Source: Streptomyces phaeofaciens (GTDB lineage: Bacteria > Actinomycetota > Actinomycetes > Streptomycetales > Streptomycetaceae). Taken from it: a stretch of DNA of 64,000 bases. Location: assembly GCF_014648915.1 (NCBI RefSeq), contig NZ_BMSA01000001.1:124001-188000 (forward strand), written 5' to 3'. How positions within the stretch are numbered: position 1 is the stretch's first letter; every line of letters starts with the position of its first letter. Of the stretch, positions 23,138 to 33,773 are shown piece by piece. The notes under the pieces were generated by a model. It did no database searches. It worked only from the letters and a program-made list of their open reading frames with translations, and had not been told where the DNA came from. The position numbers and the translations under genes are program-made.

Positions 23138-24115
23138 ATGAAGACCTCCTGGCGGAGCGCCTCGCTCACGGCGAGTGCTGTGGCCGTGCTGACGCTGACG
23201 ACGGCGTGCGGTCAGGAAAGCGGTACGTCGAACTCGAGCCAGAACGTGGGCGCCACGGCCCCGGGCTCCATCGCGGGCGTGGGTGCCGGTTCCGGCGTCG
23301 GCTCGGGTGTGGGCGCCGGTGTCACCGAGAGCCCGGGCGAGGCCGGTACGGACGGCGCCGGTGAGCTGGCCGTCAGTGCCAACGCGGAGCTGGGCAAGAT
23401 CCTCACCGACGGCAACGGCAAGACGCTCTACCGGTTCGACTCCGACACGGCCGAGCCGCCGAAGTCCAACTGTGACGGCGACTGCGCCACCGCCTGGCCC
23501 CCCGTGACCGCCGACGACGTGACGGCCGGCGACGGCATCGACAAGTCCCTGCTCGGCGAGGTCACCCGCTCCGACGGCACCAAGCAGCTGACCGTCGCCG
23601 GCTGGCCCGCCTACTACTACGCCAAGGACGCCAGCGCCGGTGACACCAGCGGCCAGGGCGTGGGCAACAAGTGGTTCGCGCTGACCGCCGACGGCAAGAA
23701 GGCCAAGTCCGGCTCGGGTTCCGGTTCCGGTTCCTCCGACACCGACCTGCCCGGCCTCTCCGTGCGCAACGACCCCAACCTCGGCGAGATCGTCGTCGAC
23801 AAGAACGGCATGACGGTCTACCGCTTCCTCAAGGACAAGGCGTGGCCCGACCCGGTCTCCAACTGCGAGGGCGCCTGCGTGGAGAAGTGGCCCGTCGTCG
23901 CCCCGGTCGCGACCAACGACACCAAGGGCGTGCAGAAGAAGGGCCTGATGAGCTTCACCCGGGGCGACGGCGTCAAGCAGATGACGGTCAACTGCTCGCC
24001 GATCTACACCTTCTCCGGTGACAAGACCCCCGGTGACATCAACGGCCAGGGCGTGGGCGGCCAGTGGTACGCCGTGGCCCCCGACGGAAAGCTGGTCGGC
24101 GCTCCGGAGCAGTAG
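23138..24115 (+). CDS. Lipoprotein with four Y-x4-D secreted repeats (PF03640/COG4315 type)
   Basis: 325 residues. The signal peptide ends in the lipobox LTTAC, then a Gly/Val/Ser-rich spacer. Four repeat modules follow, each with a Y-x4-D box: TLYRFDSDT, AYYYAKDAS, TVYRFLKDK and IYTFSGDKT. They are arranged as two halves, each opening with a Cys-x3-Cys pair (SNCDGDCATAW and SNCEGACVEKW), separated by GSGSGSGSS. This is the secreted-repeat family of unknown function, proposed by others to bind cofactors or metals, which I cannot confirm. The ATG has GGGGAG about nine bases upstream. It is followed by a strong terminator. Confidence 0.88.
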   Translation: MKTSWRSASLTASAVAVLTLTTACGQESGTSNSSQNVGATAPGSIAGVGAGSGVGSGVGAGVTESPGEAGTDGAGELAVSANAELGKILTDGNGKTLYRFDSDTAEPPKSNCDGDCATAWPPVTADDVTAGDGIDKSLLGEVTRSDGTKQLTVAGWPAYYYAKDASAGDTSGQGVGNKWFALTADGKKAKSGSGSGSGSSDTDLPGLSVRNDPNLGEIVVDKNGMTVYRFLKDKAWPDPVSNCEGACVEKWPVVAPVATNDTKGVQKKGLMSFTRGDGVKQMTVNCSPIYTFSGDKTPGDINGQGVGGQWYAVAPDGKLVGAPEQ

Positions 24116-24168
24116 AGATCACCTCCCCAGGGCTGATCCCCGCAGCTGCCCCTCGCGTCCGACCCCCC

Positions 24169-24205
24169 GGTCCGCCCCCTCCGCGCCGCACGGAGGGGGC
24201 GGACC
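24169..24205 (+). terminator. Terminator after the lipoprotein gene
   Basis: A perfect 15-bp stem (GGTCCGCCCCCTCCG pairing with CGGAGGGGGCGGACC) encloses a 7-base loop, 53 bp after the stop codon. Confidence 0.85.
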
Positions 24206-24373
24206 GCTGTGCTGTGACGTCATCCGCCGTATGCGTAGACTTTCGCCGCCCTTCAGGCCGCTTCGGAACTCTCAGGGGCGCTTCGGGTGCTTTTCGTGGC
24301 CCTTCGAGGGGGCGTCAAATCGGCACGTGCCGCAGGCAGTGACCGGGAACGGACGGTCAATTTCCGTTTCGGC

Positions 24374-24392
24374 TCGCCCGTTTGGCGGGCGA
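24374..24392. promoter_or_regulatory. Inverted repeat upstream of the methyltransferase-rmdA operon
   Basis: TCGCCCG and CGGGCGA flank TTTGG, 50 bp before the methyltransferase ATG. It could be an operator or a leader hairpin; nothing else supports either role. Confidence 0.4.
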
Positions 24393-24441
24393 TCAGTAGC
24401 CTCAGCTCGAACACCGGATCGCCTACGCCTTGGAGAGATAC

Positions 24442-25254
24442 ATGGAGCGTCCCGCCTGGGCCCCACGGAGCATCGACATCTCGGTGCCCAGTGTCTCGCG
24501 GATCTACGACTACTACCTGGGCGGTTCGCACAACTTCGAGGTCGACCGGGAGGCGGCCCGCAGGGCCATGGAGTTCATGCCGGGACTCCCCAAGATCATG
24601 CAGGCCAACCGGGCGTTCATGCGGCGCGCGGTGCGCTGGGCGGCGGGTGAGGGCATCACCCAGTTCCTCGACATCGGCTCGGGCATCCCCACCTTCGGCA
24701 ACGTCCACGAGGTCGCCCAGGCGGCCAGCCCCGGCGCCCGTGTCGTCTACGTCGACCACGACCCGGTGGCCGTGGCGCACAGCCAGGCGGTGCTGGAGGG
24801 CAACGCGGACGCGGACGTCGTCGCCGCCGATCTGCGCAAGCCGCAGGAGATCCTGAACAGCGCCCAGGTGCAGGGCCTGATCGACCTGGACCGCCCGGTG
24901 GCGCTGCTGCTCGTTGCGATACTGCACTTCGTGGAGGACGCGGACGACCCGTATGCGGCGGTGGCCGAGCTGAGCGCGGCGCTGGCGCCCGGCAGCCTGC
25001 TCGTGCTCACCCATGCCTCGTACGAGGGAATCCCGTTGTCCCCGGAGCGGGCGGAGGGCGCGGTGGACGTGTACAAGGACATTCGCAACCCGCTGATCAT
25101 GCGCTCGCGTGACGAGATCGCGCGGTTCTTCGAGGGGTACGACATGGTGGAACCGGGACTGGTGCCGATGCCGCAGTGGCGGTCGGACACAGCACCGGAG
25201 GACGAGGATCCCTACGCCTTCTCCGGGTTCGCCGGCGTGGGGCGTACCGCGTGA
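24442..25254 (+). CDS. SAM-dependent methyltransferase, DUF574 family
   Basis: 270 residues. It begins with the family signature SVSRIYDYYLGGSHNFEVD, then a Rossmann-type SAM-binding motif FLDIGSGIPTFGNVHEVAQ, the acidic end of strand 2 VYVDHDP, and LLLVAILHFVEDADD. DUF574 proteins are abundant in Streptomyces and their substrates are unknown. ATG 24442 is preferred over TTG 24430 because GGAG sits between them at the right distance. Its stop overlaps the start of the c-di-GMP gene (GTGA), so the two are probably translated together, linking an unknown methylation to second-messenger turnover. Confidence 0.88.
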   Translation: MERPAWAPRSIDISVPSVSRIYDYYLGGSHNFEVDREAARRAMEFMPGLPKIMQANRAFMRRAVRWAAGEGITQFLDIGSGIPTFGNVHEVAQAASPGARVVYVDHDPVAVAHSQAVLEGNADADVVAADLRKPQEILNSAQVQGLIDLDRPVALLLVAILHFVEDADDPYAAVAELSAALAPGSLLVLTHASYEGIPLSPERAEGAVDVYKDIRNPLIMRSRDEIARFFEGYDMVEPGLVPMPQWRSDTAPEDEDPYAFSGFAGVGRTA

Positions 25255-27386
25255 CCGCCGAGCCGGACGGGCCGGAGGACAGACTGCGCCGCTTCGCGAC
25301 GATCTGGAGCCGGGCGGTGTTCCCGGTGACCTCGACCTCGCTGACCCGGCCGGAGTTCGAGGAGCAGCTCCTGCCGCTGGCCCGGCGGTTGCGCGAGGCA
25401 CTGCTGGCCCGGTCGCTCGACGCCGAGACGGGCAAGGCGGTCGGCGCGGCCCTCGTGGAGGCGCACTGCACCGACCCCGAGGCGCTCAGCCGGGCCCTCG
25501 ACTGCGTCGACGCCTATCTGGTGCTCTACTGCGGCGAGGACGGCCACCAGGAGGAGCTGCGCACCCGCGCCTCCCGGCTCCAGCACGCCATGGCCGCCGG
25601 GTACGCCCAGGCGCTGCGCGAGCGCACGCTGGCCGAGCAGGAGGCCATCGCCCGGGCCGCGTTGCAGGCCCAGGGTGTGGTGGCGCAGGCGCTGCACGCC
25701 AGCGAGGCCCGCTTCCGCGCGGTCTTCGAGGGGGCCGCGATAGGAATCGGCATCGCCGACCTGGACGGCAACGTCCTGGAGTCCAACGGTGCCATGCTGC
25801 GTATGTTCGGCGGTTCCGAGCAGACGGTCCGCGGCCGCAACGTCCGCGAGTGGACGCATGCCGAGGACGCCCCGCAGGTCTGGCGGCTGTACGAGGAACT
25901 GGTGCGCGGCGAACGCGAGCACTACCACACGGAGAAGGCGTTCTACCGTCCCGACGGCACGGTCCTGTGGACCAATCTGACGGTCTCCCTGCTGCGGGAC
26001 GCCGACGGCCGGCCGCAGTACCAGCTCGCGCTGATGGAGGACACCACCGAGCGCCGCCTGCTCAATCTGCGGCTGCGCTACGAGGCCACCCACGACGCGC
26101 TCACCGGCCTGCCCAACCGCACGCTGTTCTTCGAACGGCTGGAGAAGGTGCTGGGCGCCGGCGAGGACCAGCGCTTCGGGCTGTGCTACCTCGACCTGGA
26201 CGGCTTCAAGACCATCAACGACAGCCTCGGCCACGCGGCCGGCGACCAGTTGCTCGTCGAGGTCGCCGACCGGCTCCAGTCCTGCGCGACCGCGCCCGGC
26301 GAGATGGTCGCGCGTCTCGGCGGCGACGAGTTCGTGGCGCTGACCACCGGCCCCGACACCCGCCGCGAGGTCGACGAACTCGCCGGCCGCATCCAGAACG
26401 CCCTGGTCGCGCCGGTGCGCATCGACGGCCGCGAGCTGACCGTGCGCGGCAGCATCGGCATCGTGGAGGGGCCGGCGGCGGAGCGCAGCCCGGCCGAGGT
26501 GCTGCGCAGCGCCGACATCACCATGTACCGGGCCAAGTCGGCGGGCGGCAACCGCTTCGAGCTGGCCGATCCCGAGGCGGACGCCCGCGCGATCACCCGG
26601 CACGGGCTGACCACGGCCCTGCCGGCCGCCCTGGAGCGCGGCGAGTTCTTCATCGAGTACCAGCCGCTGGTCCACCTCGGTGACGGCAGTGTGCGCGGTG
26701 CCGAGGCCCTGGTGCGCTGGCTGCACCCGCAGCACGGGGTGCTCGGCCCCGACCGGTTCATCCCGCTCGCGGAGCACACCGGCCTGATCGTGCCGCTGGG
26801 CCGCTGGGTCCTGGAGCAGTCCGTGGGCCAGGCCCGTCAGTGGCGGGAGCGCCACGGGGACACCGAGCCCCTCCGGATCAACGTCAACCTCTCGCCGTGC
26901 CAGCTGACCCACCCCGGCCTGGTGCAGGACACGGTCGACATCCTGGAGCGCTCGGGCGTCGCACCGCAGACCCTCTGCCTGGAGGTGACCGAGTCGGCGC
27001 TGATCGGCGCCGACGACGATCTGCTCAAGCCGCTGCGCCGGCTCGCCGAGATGGGCGTCGACATCGCCCTGGACGACTTCGGCACCGGCTACTCCAACCT
27101 CGCCAATCTGCGCCGGCTGCCGGTGAGCGTGCTCAAGCTGGACCGCTCCTTCACCCAGGGCATGCAGCAGTTCCCGGCCGACCCCGTCGATCTCAAGATC
27201 GTCGAGGGGATCGTCTCCCTCGCCCACAGTCTGGACCTCGCGGTCACGGTGGAGGGCGTGGAGACCGGGGCCCAGGCCGAGCAGCTGCGCATACTGGGCT
27301 GCGACACGGCCCAGGGCTGGTACTACGCCCGTCCGGGCCCGCCGGAGCGCCTCCACGAGCTGGCGCTGGTGGACGCGGCGGGCTGA
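25251..27386 (+). CDS. rmdA: PAS-GGDEF-EAL c-di-GMP cyclase/phosphodiesterase, RmdA-like
   Basis: 711 residues with no membrane helix. A helical N-terminal region (about 1-150) is followed by PAS/PAC (about 155-275), GGDEF (about 280-440) and EAL (about 450-700). The cyclase motif is intact (RLGGDEFVAL, about 355-364), as are the phosphodiesterase signature (EALVRW, about 484) and the DDFGTGYSNL loop. Both activities are therefore possible. Streptomyces RmdA has this architecture and helps control the switch from vegetative growth to aerial development. The symbol rests on architecture plus remembered order (DUF574 and lipoprotein on one side, LysR and sdh on the other). The GTG start overlaps the methyltransferase stop. 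Confidence 0.85.
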   Translation: MTAEPDGPEDRLRRFATIWSRAVFPVTSTSLTRPEFEEQLLPLARRLREALLARSLDAETGKAVGAALVEAHCTDPEALSRALDCVDAYLVLYCGEDGHQEELRTRASRLQHAMAAGYAQALRERTLAEQEAIARAALQAQGVVAQALHASEARFRAVFEGAAIGIGIADLDGNVLESNGAMLRMFGGSEQTVRGRNVREWTHAEDAPQVWRLYEELVRGEREHYHTEKAFYRPDGTVLWTNLTVSLLRDADGRPQYQLALMEDTTERRLLNLRLRYEATHDALTGLPNRTLFFERLEKVLGAGEDQRFGLCYLDLDGFKTINDSLGHAAGDQLLVEVADRLQSCATAPGEMVARLGGDEFVALTTGPDTRREVDELAGRIQNALVAPVRIDGRELTVRGSIGIVEGPAAERSPAEVLRSADITMYRAKSAGGNRFELADPEADARAITRHGLTTALPAALERGEFFIEYQPLVHLGDGSVRGAEALVRWLHPQHGVLGPDRFIPLAEHTGLIVPLGRWVLEQSVGQARQWRERHGDTEPLRINVNLSPCQLTHPGLVQDTVDILERSGVAPQTLCLEVTESALIGADDDLLKPLRRLAEMGVDIALDDFGTGYSNLANLRRLPVSVLKLDRSFTQGMQQFPADPVDLKIVEGIVSLAHSLDLAVTVEGVETGAQAEQLRILGCDTAQGWYYARPGPPERLHELALVDAAG

Positions 27387-27395
27387 CCGGAGGCG

Positions 27396-27422
27396 GCCGC
27401 CCGGCCAGGTGGGCCGGGCGGC
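27396..27422. terminator. Bidirectional terminator between rmdA and the LysR gene
   Basis: GCCGCCCGGCC and GGCCGGGCGGC form a perfect 11-bp stem with a 5-base loop. It lies 10 bp after the rmdA stop and 57 bp from the end of the convergent LysR gene. Confidence 0.75.
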
Positions 27423-27479
27423 GGTCCGTGCGCGCCGGGCGGCGGGACCCGCTGCCGGGCCGGTGCGAGCCGTTCCCGC

Positions 27480-28364
27480 TCAGCGCTCCAGCAGCATGCG
27501 CTGGAGCTCTCGTGCGGCCCGTGGCGGGGCCACGTCGCTGCGGTGGGCGAGGGCGATCGTGCGGCTCAGACCGGGGCGGGCGAGGGGGGTGACCCGCAGG
27601 CTCTGGCCGGAGCGGGCCGCCACCATGCGCGGGACGACGGCCATGCCGAGGCCCGCGCGGACGAAGCCCAGCACCGCGTCCATCTCCCCGCCCTCCACCG
27701 CGAAGTCCGGCTCGAACCCCTCCGCCCGGCATGCGGCCACGGTGAGTTCCCGCAGGTCGTAGCCGTGCCGGAACATCACCAGACGCTCGCCCTCCAGGTC
27801 GGCGATACGCACCGCGCGCCGTCCGGCGCCCGGCTTGGGCGCCTCCGGGGAGGAGACGACGACGAGGTCCTCCCGCAGCAGCTCCACCGTCGTCAGCGCC
27901 GGGGACGGCGTCGGCAGGGGCAGGACGACCAGGGCCAGGTCCAGGGCGCCGCGGGCCAGCTCCCGGACCAGGTCGTGCGAGCCGCCCTCCTCGATCAGCA
28001 GGCGGATGCCCGGGTAGCGGTCGTGGAAGGCGCGCAGCACGTCCGGCAGCAGGCCCGTGCACAGACTCGGGGTCGCGCCCAGCCGGACCCGCCCGCTGCG
28101 CAGCTGCACCAGTTCCTGCACCTCGTACCGCGCGGTCTCGGTGTCCGCGAGGATCCGCCGGGCCAGCGGCAGCAGCGCCTCGCCGGCGTCGGTCAGCGTG
28201 ATGTTGCCGCGCGCCCGCTGGAAGAGGTCCGCCCCCAACTCCCTTTCCAGGGAACGGATCTGCTGCGACAGCGAGGGCTGGGCGACATGGACCAGCTCGG
28301 CGGCCCGGGTGAAGTGCCGGGTCTCGGCGACCGCCACGAAGTACTGGAGCTGCTGGAACTGCAT
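27480..28364 (-). CDS. LysR-family transcriptional regulator
   Basis: 294 residues. The N-terminal helix-turn-helix is typical (LQYFVAVAETRHFTRAAELV then VAQPSLSQQIRSLERELG). A type 2 periplasmic-binding-like effector domain begins near residue 90 (RVRLGATPSLCTGLLPDVL). ATG 28364 is supported by GGCGGG upstream and by the canonical MQFQQLQYF start. It is divergent from sdhC, and an ATAG-N7-CTAT dyad of classic LysR type lies between them, just outside its own start. It therefore probably controls this sdh operon and itself. The ligand is unknown; a dicarboxylate is a reasonable guess. Confidence 0.9.
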   Translation of the reverse strand: MQFQQLQYFVAVAETRHFTRAAELVHVAQPSLSQQIRSLERELGADLFQRARGNITLTDAGEALLPLARRILADTETARYEVQELVQLRSGRVRLGATPSLCTGLLPDVLRAFHDRYPGIRLLIEEGGSHDLVRELARGALDLALVVLPLPTPSPALTTVELLREDLVVVSSPEAPKPGAGRRAVRIADLEGERLVMFRHGYDLRELTVAACRAEGFEPDFAVEGGEMDAVLGFVRAGLGMAVVPRMVAARSGQSLRVTPLARPGLSRTIALAHRSDVAPPRAARELQRMLLER

Positions 28365-28373
28365 CCCGCCATG

Positions 28374-28388
28374 ATAGTCATCGGCTAT
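28374..28388. promoter_or_regulatory. LysR-type operator (T-N11-A dyad)
   Basis: ATAGTCATCGGCTAT is a perfect ATAG-N7-CTAT dyad, the classic LysR recognition form. It is 9 bp from the LysR start and 59 bp from the sdhC start, in the divergent promoter region. Confidence 0.7.
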
Positions 28389-28447
28389 GGAAACAAGCCG
28401 GACCATGTCTTGGACCGATGAGGTGTGCCGGCCCTAGCGTCTGGGGC

Positions 28448-29155
28448 ATGGCTCTGGCAACGCGGACGGACCGACGGCCGTCGATGGCGCGCACGGTGTG
28501 GGACTCCTCCGTCGGCAAGAAGACGGTGATGGCCGTCAGCGGCATGATCATGCTGCTGTACCTGGTCGCCCACGTCATCGGCAATCTGAAGATCTTCTTC
28601 GGCGCGGAGGAGTTCAACCACTACGCGCACTGGCTGCGCACCGTCGGCGAACCGTTCATGCACTACGAGTGGACGCTCTGGCTGGTCCGTGTGGTGCTGG
28701 TGCTGGCCGTGGTCGCCCACGCCACCTCCGCCTACCAGCTCAGCCGCCGCGACATCAGGGCCCGGCCCAGCAAGTACGTGCACAAGAAGCCCCGGGCGAG
28801 CTACGCGACCCGCACCATGCGCTGGGGCGGCATCATCCTCGCCCTGTTCATCGTCTGGCACGTCCTGGACCTCACGACCGGCACCGTGCACCCGGGCGGC
28901 TTCCAGGAGGGCCGTCCGTACCAGAACGTCGTGGACACCTTCTCCACCTGGTACGGCAACGTCGTCTACATCGTCGCGATGCTCGCCCTCGGCCTGCACG
29001 TCCGGCACGGCTTCTGGAGCGCCGCCCAGACCCTCGGCGTCGGCAGCCGCACCCGCGACCGCGCCCTGAAGACCTTCGCCGACGTCCTCGCGCTGCTGCT
29101 CACGGCCGGCTTCATCGCCGTCCCGGTGGGCGTCATGACCGGAGTGGTGAGCTGA
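28448..29155 (+). CDS. sdhC: Succinate dehydrogenase/fumarate reductase cytochrome b subunit
   Basis: 235 residues with five membrane helices, the b558 type found in three-subunit enzymes. Likely haem-ligating histidines sit in [30 protein letters not shown] and [10 protein letters not shown]. It anchors SdhA/SdhB in the membrane and passes electrons to or from quinone. ATG 28448 is preferred over an upstream in-frame start because it gives the compact N-terminal soluble stretch before the first helix. It is first of a tightly packed sdhC-sdhA-sdhB operon (1-bp gap to sdhA). Confidence 0.9.
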   Translation: MALATRTDRRPSMARTVWDSSVGKKTVMAVSGMIMLLYLVAHVIGNLKIFFGAEEFNHYAHWLRTVGEPFMHYEWTLWLVRVVLVLAVVAHATSAYQLSRRDIRARPSKYVHKKPRASYATRTMRWGGIILALFIVWHVLDLTTGTVHPGGFQEGRPYQNVVDTFSTWYGNVVYIVAMLALGLHVRHGFWSAAQTLGVGSRTRDRALKTFADVLALLLTAGFIAVPVGVMTGVVS

Positions 29156-29156
29156 C

Positions 29157-31102
<1,946 letters not shown>

Positions 31103-31106
<4 letters not shown>

Positions 31107-31852
31107 AGCTCACCCTGCGCGTCTGGCGGCAACGCGCCGCCGACGCCGACGGCGCCATGTCCACCTACGAGGTGGACGACATCTCGCCCGACATGTCCTT
31201 CCTGGAGATGCTCGACACCCTCAACGAGGAACTCATCCTGCGCGGCGAGGACCCGGTCGCCTTCGACCACGACTGCCGCGAGGGCATCTGCGGGGCGTGC
31301 AGCCTGGTGATCAACGGTGACGCGCACGGACCCGAGCGCACCACCACCTGCCAGCTGCACATGCGGTCCTTCCGGGACGGCGACACGATCGACGTCGAGC
31401 CGTGGCGGGCGTCCGCGTTCCCGGTGATCAAGGACCTGGTGGTGGACCGGACGGCGTTCGACCGGATCATCCAGGCCGGCGGGTACGTCACCGCGCCGAC
31501 CGGCGCGGCACCCGAGGCCCACGCCACCCCGGTGCCCAAGCCGGACGCCGACTTCGCGTTCGAGCACGCCGAGTGCATCGGCTGCGGGGCGTGCGTGGCC
31601 GCCTGCCCCAACGGCGCGGCGATGCTGTTCACCTCCGCCAAGATCAACCATCTGAACGTGCTGCCGCAGGGCGCCCCCGAGCGCGAGACTCGGGTCCTCG
31701 ACATGGTCGCGCAGATGGACGAGGAGGGCTTCGGCGGCTGCACCCTGGCGGGGGAGTGCGCGACGGCCTGCCCGAAGGGCATTCCGCTCGTCTCCATCAC
31801 CGGCATGAACAAGGAGTGGCTGCGGGCGACCCGTAAGGTGGCCAAGCGGTAG
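31103..31852 (+). CDS. sdhB: Succinate dehydrogenase/fumarate reductase iron-sulfur subunit
   Basis: 249 residues. The N-terminal [2Fe-2S] ferredoxin domain has [14 protein letters not shown] and a later TTTCQLH. The C-terminal domain has [14 protein letters not shown] and [15 protein letters not shown] for the two remaining clusters. It relays electrons between the SdhA flavin and the SdhC haem/quinone site. The start ATG overlaps the sdhA stop, consistent with coupled translation. No clear terminator hairpin follows within the 228-bp gap to olsB. Confidence 0.94.
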
Positions 31853-32080
31853 GAGCACCCCGGGAGATCAAGGAAAGACGTTCGCCGAAAGCGCGGACGG
31901 GCGGGACCGGGAGTGGTGCTCTGCCCCGGTCCCGTCTGGCTTTTCCCGGGGGCGCGGATCCTGGCATTCAACATTCCCACATCCGTACTCCCGGCACCGG
32001 TCACGTACACGCCAACCTGGATCGGGAGAAACAGGGGGAGCGCCACCGTCCCCGATGTGGCCCGTGCCCAGGAGTGTGCC

Positions 32081-32860
32081 ATGACCGGCGTTTCCACCCT
32101 CGACCGTCCCCCGCAGTCCACGGCCCCCGTCCGCTACACCGTCACCCTGGCCAGCGACGAGGCCGACGTGCGGGCCGCGCAGCGGCTGCGGCACGAGGTG
32201 TTCGCCGGCGAGATGGGCGCCCTGCTGACCTCCCCGGAGCCGGGCCTCGACGTCGACCCCTTCGACGCGTACTGCGACCACCTGCTCGTCCGCGACACCG
32301 AGACCGGCCAGGTCGTCGGCACCTACCGGCTGCTGCCGCCCGAGCGCGCCTCGGTCGCCGGACGGCTCTACTCGGAAGGCGAGTTCGACCTGACGCGCCT
32401 CGACGGCATCCGGCCGGGGCTCGTCGAGGTCGGCCGCTCCTGCGTGCACCCCGACCACCGCGACGGCGCCGTCATCGGCCTGATCTGGGCCGGCATCGCC
32501 CGGTACATGGTGGACCGCGGCCACGAGTGGCTGGCGGGCTGCTGCTCGATCCCGCTCGCCGACGGCGGCGCCCTCGCGGCCGGCACCTGGGACCGGGTGC
32601 GGGACAAGCACCTGGCCCCCGAGGAGTACCGCGTACGCCCGCTGCTGCCCTGGGCGGCGAACGAGGCGGCGGCGCCGGCCGGGCGCACCGAACTGCCCGC
32701 CCTGCTGCGCGGCTACCTCCGCCTCGGCGCCTGGGTGTGCGGCGAGCCCGCGCACGACCCCGACTTCGGGGTCGCCGACCTGTACGTCCTGCTGCCGATG
32801 AGCCGGGTCAACGCCCGCTACCTGCGCCACTTCCTCTCCCTCGTCCCCGCGGCCCGGTGA
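32081..32860 (+). CDS. olsB: L-ornithine N-alpha-acyltransferase (OlsB-like)
   Basis: 259 residues of the GNAT-related acyltransferase family once labelled hemolysin-like. Typical blocks are RLRHEVFAGEMGA, DAYCDHLLVRD, VVGTYRLLPPE and VEVGRSCVHPDHRDGAVIG, followed by GIARYMVDRGHEWLAGCCSI. It transfers a 3-hydroxyacyl chain from acyl carrier protein to ornithine, giving lyso-ornithine lipid. AGGAG lies shortly before ATG 32081. The stop overlaps the start of a PlsC-type acyltransferase (GTGA), the expected OlsA partner, which strengthens the call. Ornithine lipids are phosphorus-free membrane lipids that can replace phospholipids under phosphate limitation. Confidence 0.87.
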   Translation: MTGVSTLDRPPQSTAPVRYTVTLASDEADVRAAQRLRHEVFAGEMGALLTSPEPGLDVDPFDAYCDHLLVRDTETGQVVGTYRLLPPERASVAGRLYSEGEFDLTRLDGIRPGLVEVGRSCVHPDHRDGAVIGLIWAGIARYMVDRGHEWLAGCCSIPLADGGALAAGTWDRVRDKHLAPEEYRVRPLLPWAANEAAAPAGRTELPALLRGYLRLGAWVCGEPAHDPDFGVADLYVLLPMSRVNARYLRHFLSLVPAAR

Positions 32861-33708
32861 GCGTCTGGCTCCCCGGCGCGCCCTGCACCCCGCGGGCGTG
32901 CGTGGAGGCGACCGCCTCCCTGACCGCCCTGCCCCGGGCGGTCCTGCGGCTGACGGCCGTGGTCCTGCTCGTCCTCACCGGCGTCGCCCTGTCGCCGCTG
33001 GGCGGCAGGATCCCGGCCGGGGCGATACGGCGGTGGAGCCTGGCGGTGGTACGGGCGGCGGGGGTCCGGGTCCGGGTCGCCGGGGCCGTGGCACCCGACG
33101 GCGGACTGCTCCTGGTCGCCAACCACATCTCCTGGCTGGACATCCCGCTGCTGGCCGCCGTCCGCCCGGCCAGGATGCTCGCCAAGAGCGAGATCCGCGG
33201 GTGGCCGGTGGCGGGCGCGCTGGCCGCCCGCGGCGGAGTCCTCTTCATCGACCGCGACCGGCTGCGCGCCCTGCCCGGCACGGTCGCCCGGATCGCCGAC
33301 ACCCTGCGGGCCGGCCAGGCCGTCGCGGTGTTCCCCGAGGGCAGCACCTGGTGCGGCCGCGCCCAGGGCCACTTCCGGCGGGCGGTGTTCCAGTCGGCCC
33401 TGGACGCCGGCGTCCCGGTCCAGCCGGTGCGCCTGCGCTACCGGACCCGCGCGGGAGCGGCGAGCACGGCGCCCGCGTACGTCGGCGACGACTCCCTGCT
33501 CGCCTCGCTCTGGCGGGTGGTGTCGGCGCGCGGCCTGGTCGCCGAGGTGGAGATCCGGCCGGTGATCGAGGCGGGCGGCCACCCCGACCGCGGGGCCCTC
33601 GCGGCCGCCGCCGGCGCGCAGGTGCTGGGCGGGCCGGGGCCGTCGTCCCCCCTCCCGGCACCGCACGGCCCGGTGGCAGCCGTCGCCGGGCCGGCCAATT
33701 GCCGGTAG
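32857..33708 (+). CDS. olsA: Lyso-ornithine lipid O-acyltransferase (OlsA-like, PlsC family)
   Basis: 283 residues with one N-terminal hydrophobic segment (LTAVVLLVLTGVALSPLGG) and a PlsC domain. The catalytic motif is NHISWLD (H-x4-D), and the second acyltransferase motif is VAVFPEGSTWCG. Together with the upstream OlsB it would complete ornithine-lipid synthesis by adding the ester-linked acyl chain. By itself the sequence could equally be a 1-acylglycerol-3-phosphate acyltransferase; the overlapping gene pair makes OlsA more likely. The GTG start overlaps the olsB stop. The C-terminal 30 residues are Pro/Ala-rich and probably disordered. Confidence 0.83.
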   Translation: MSVWLPGAPCTPRACVEATASLTALPRAVLRLTAVVLLVLTGVALSPLGGRIPAGAIRRWSLAVVRAAGVRVRVAGAVAPDGGLLLVANHISWLDIPLLAAVRPARMLAKSEIRGWPVAGALAARGGVLFIDRDRLRALPGTVARIADTLRAGQAVAVFPEGSTWCGRAQGHFRRAVFQSALDAGVPVQPVRLRYRTRAGAASTAPAYVGDDSLLASLWRVVSARGLVAEVEIRPVIEAGGHPDRGALAAAAGAQVLGGPGPSSPLPAPHGPVAAVAGPANCR

Positions 33709-33773
33709 AACAGGGGCTGTCGGGCGGCCGCGAGGGGATCATGGCGCGTCCCGACCTGTCGAGAGGAGCACAT

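Larger units (their letters stand above)
24116..24441. promoter_or_regulatory. Intergenic region between lipoprotein and methyltransferase genes
   Basis: 326 bp without a convincing gene. It holds the terminator at 24169-24205, then a promoter-bearing stretch with an inverted repeat at 24374-24392. The methyltransferase ribosome site GGAG lies within TTGGAGAG at about 24430-24437. Confidence 0.5.
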
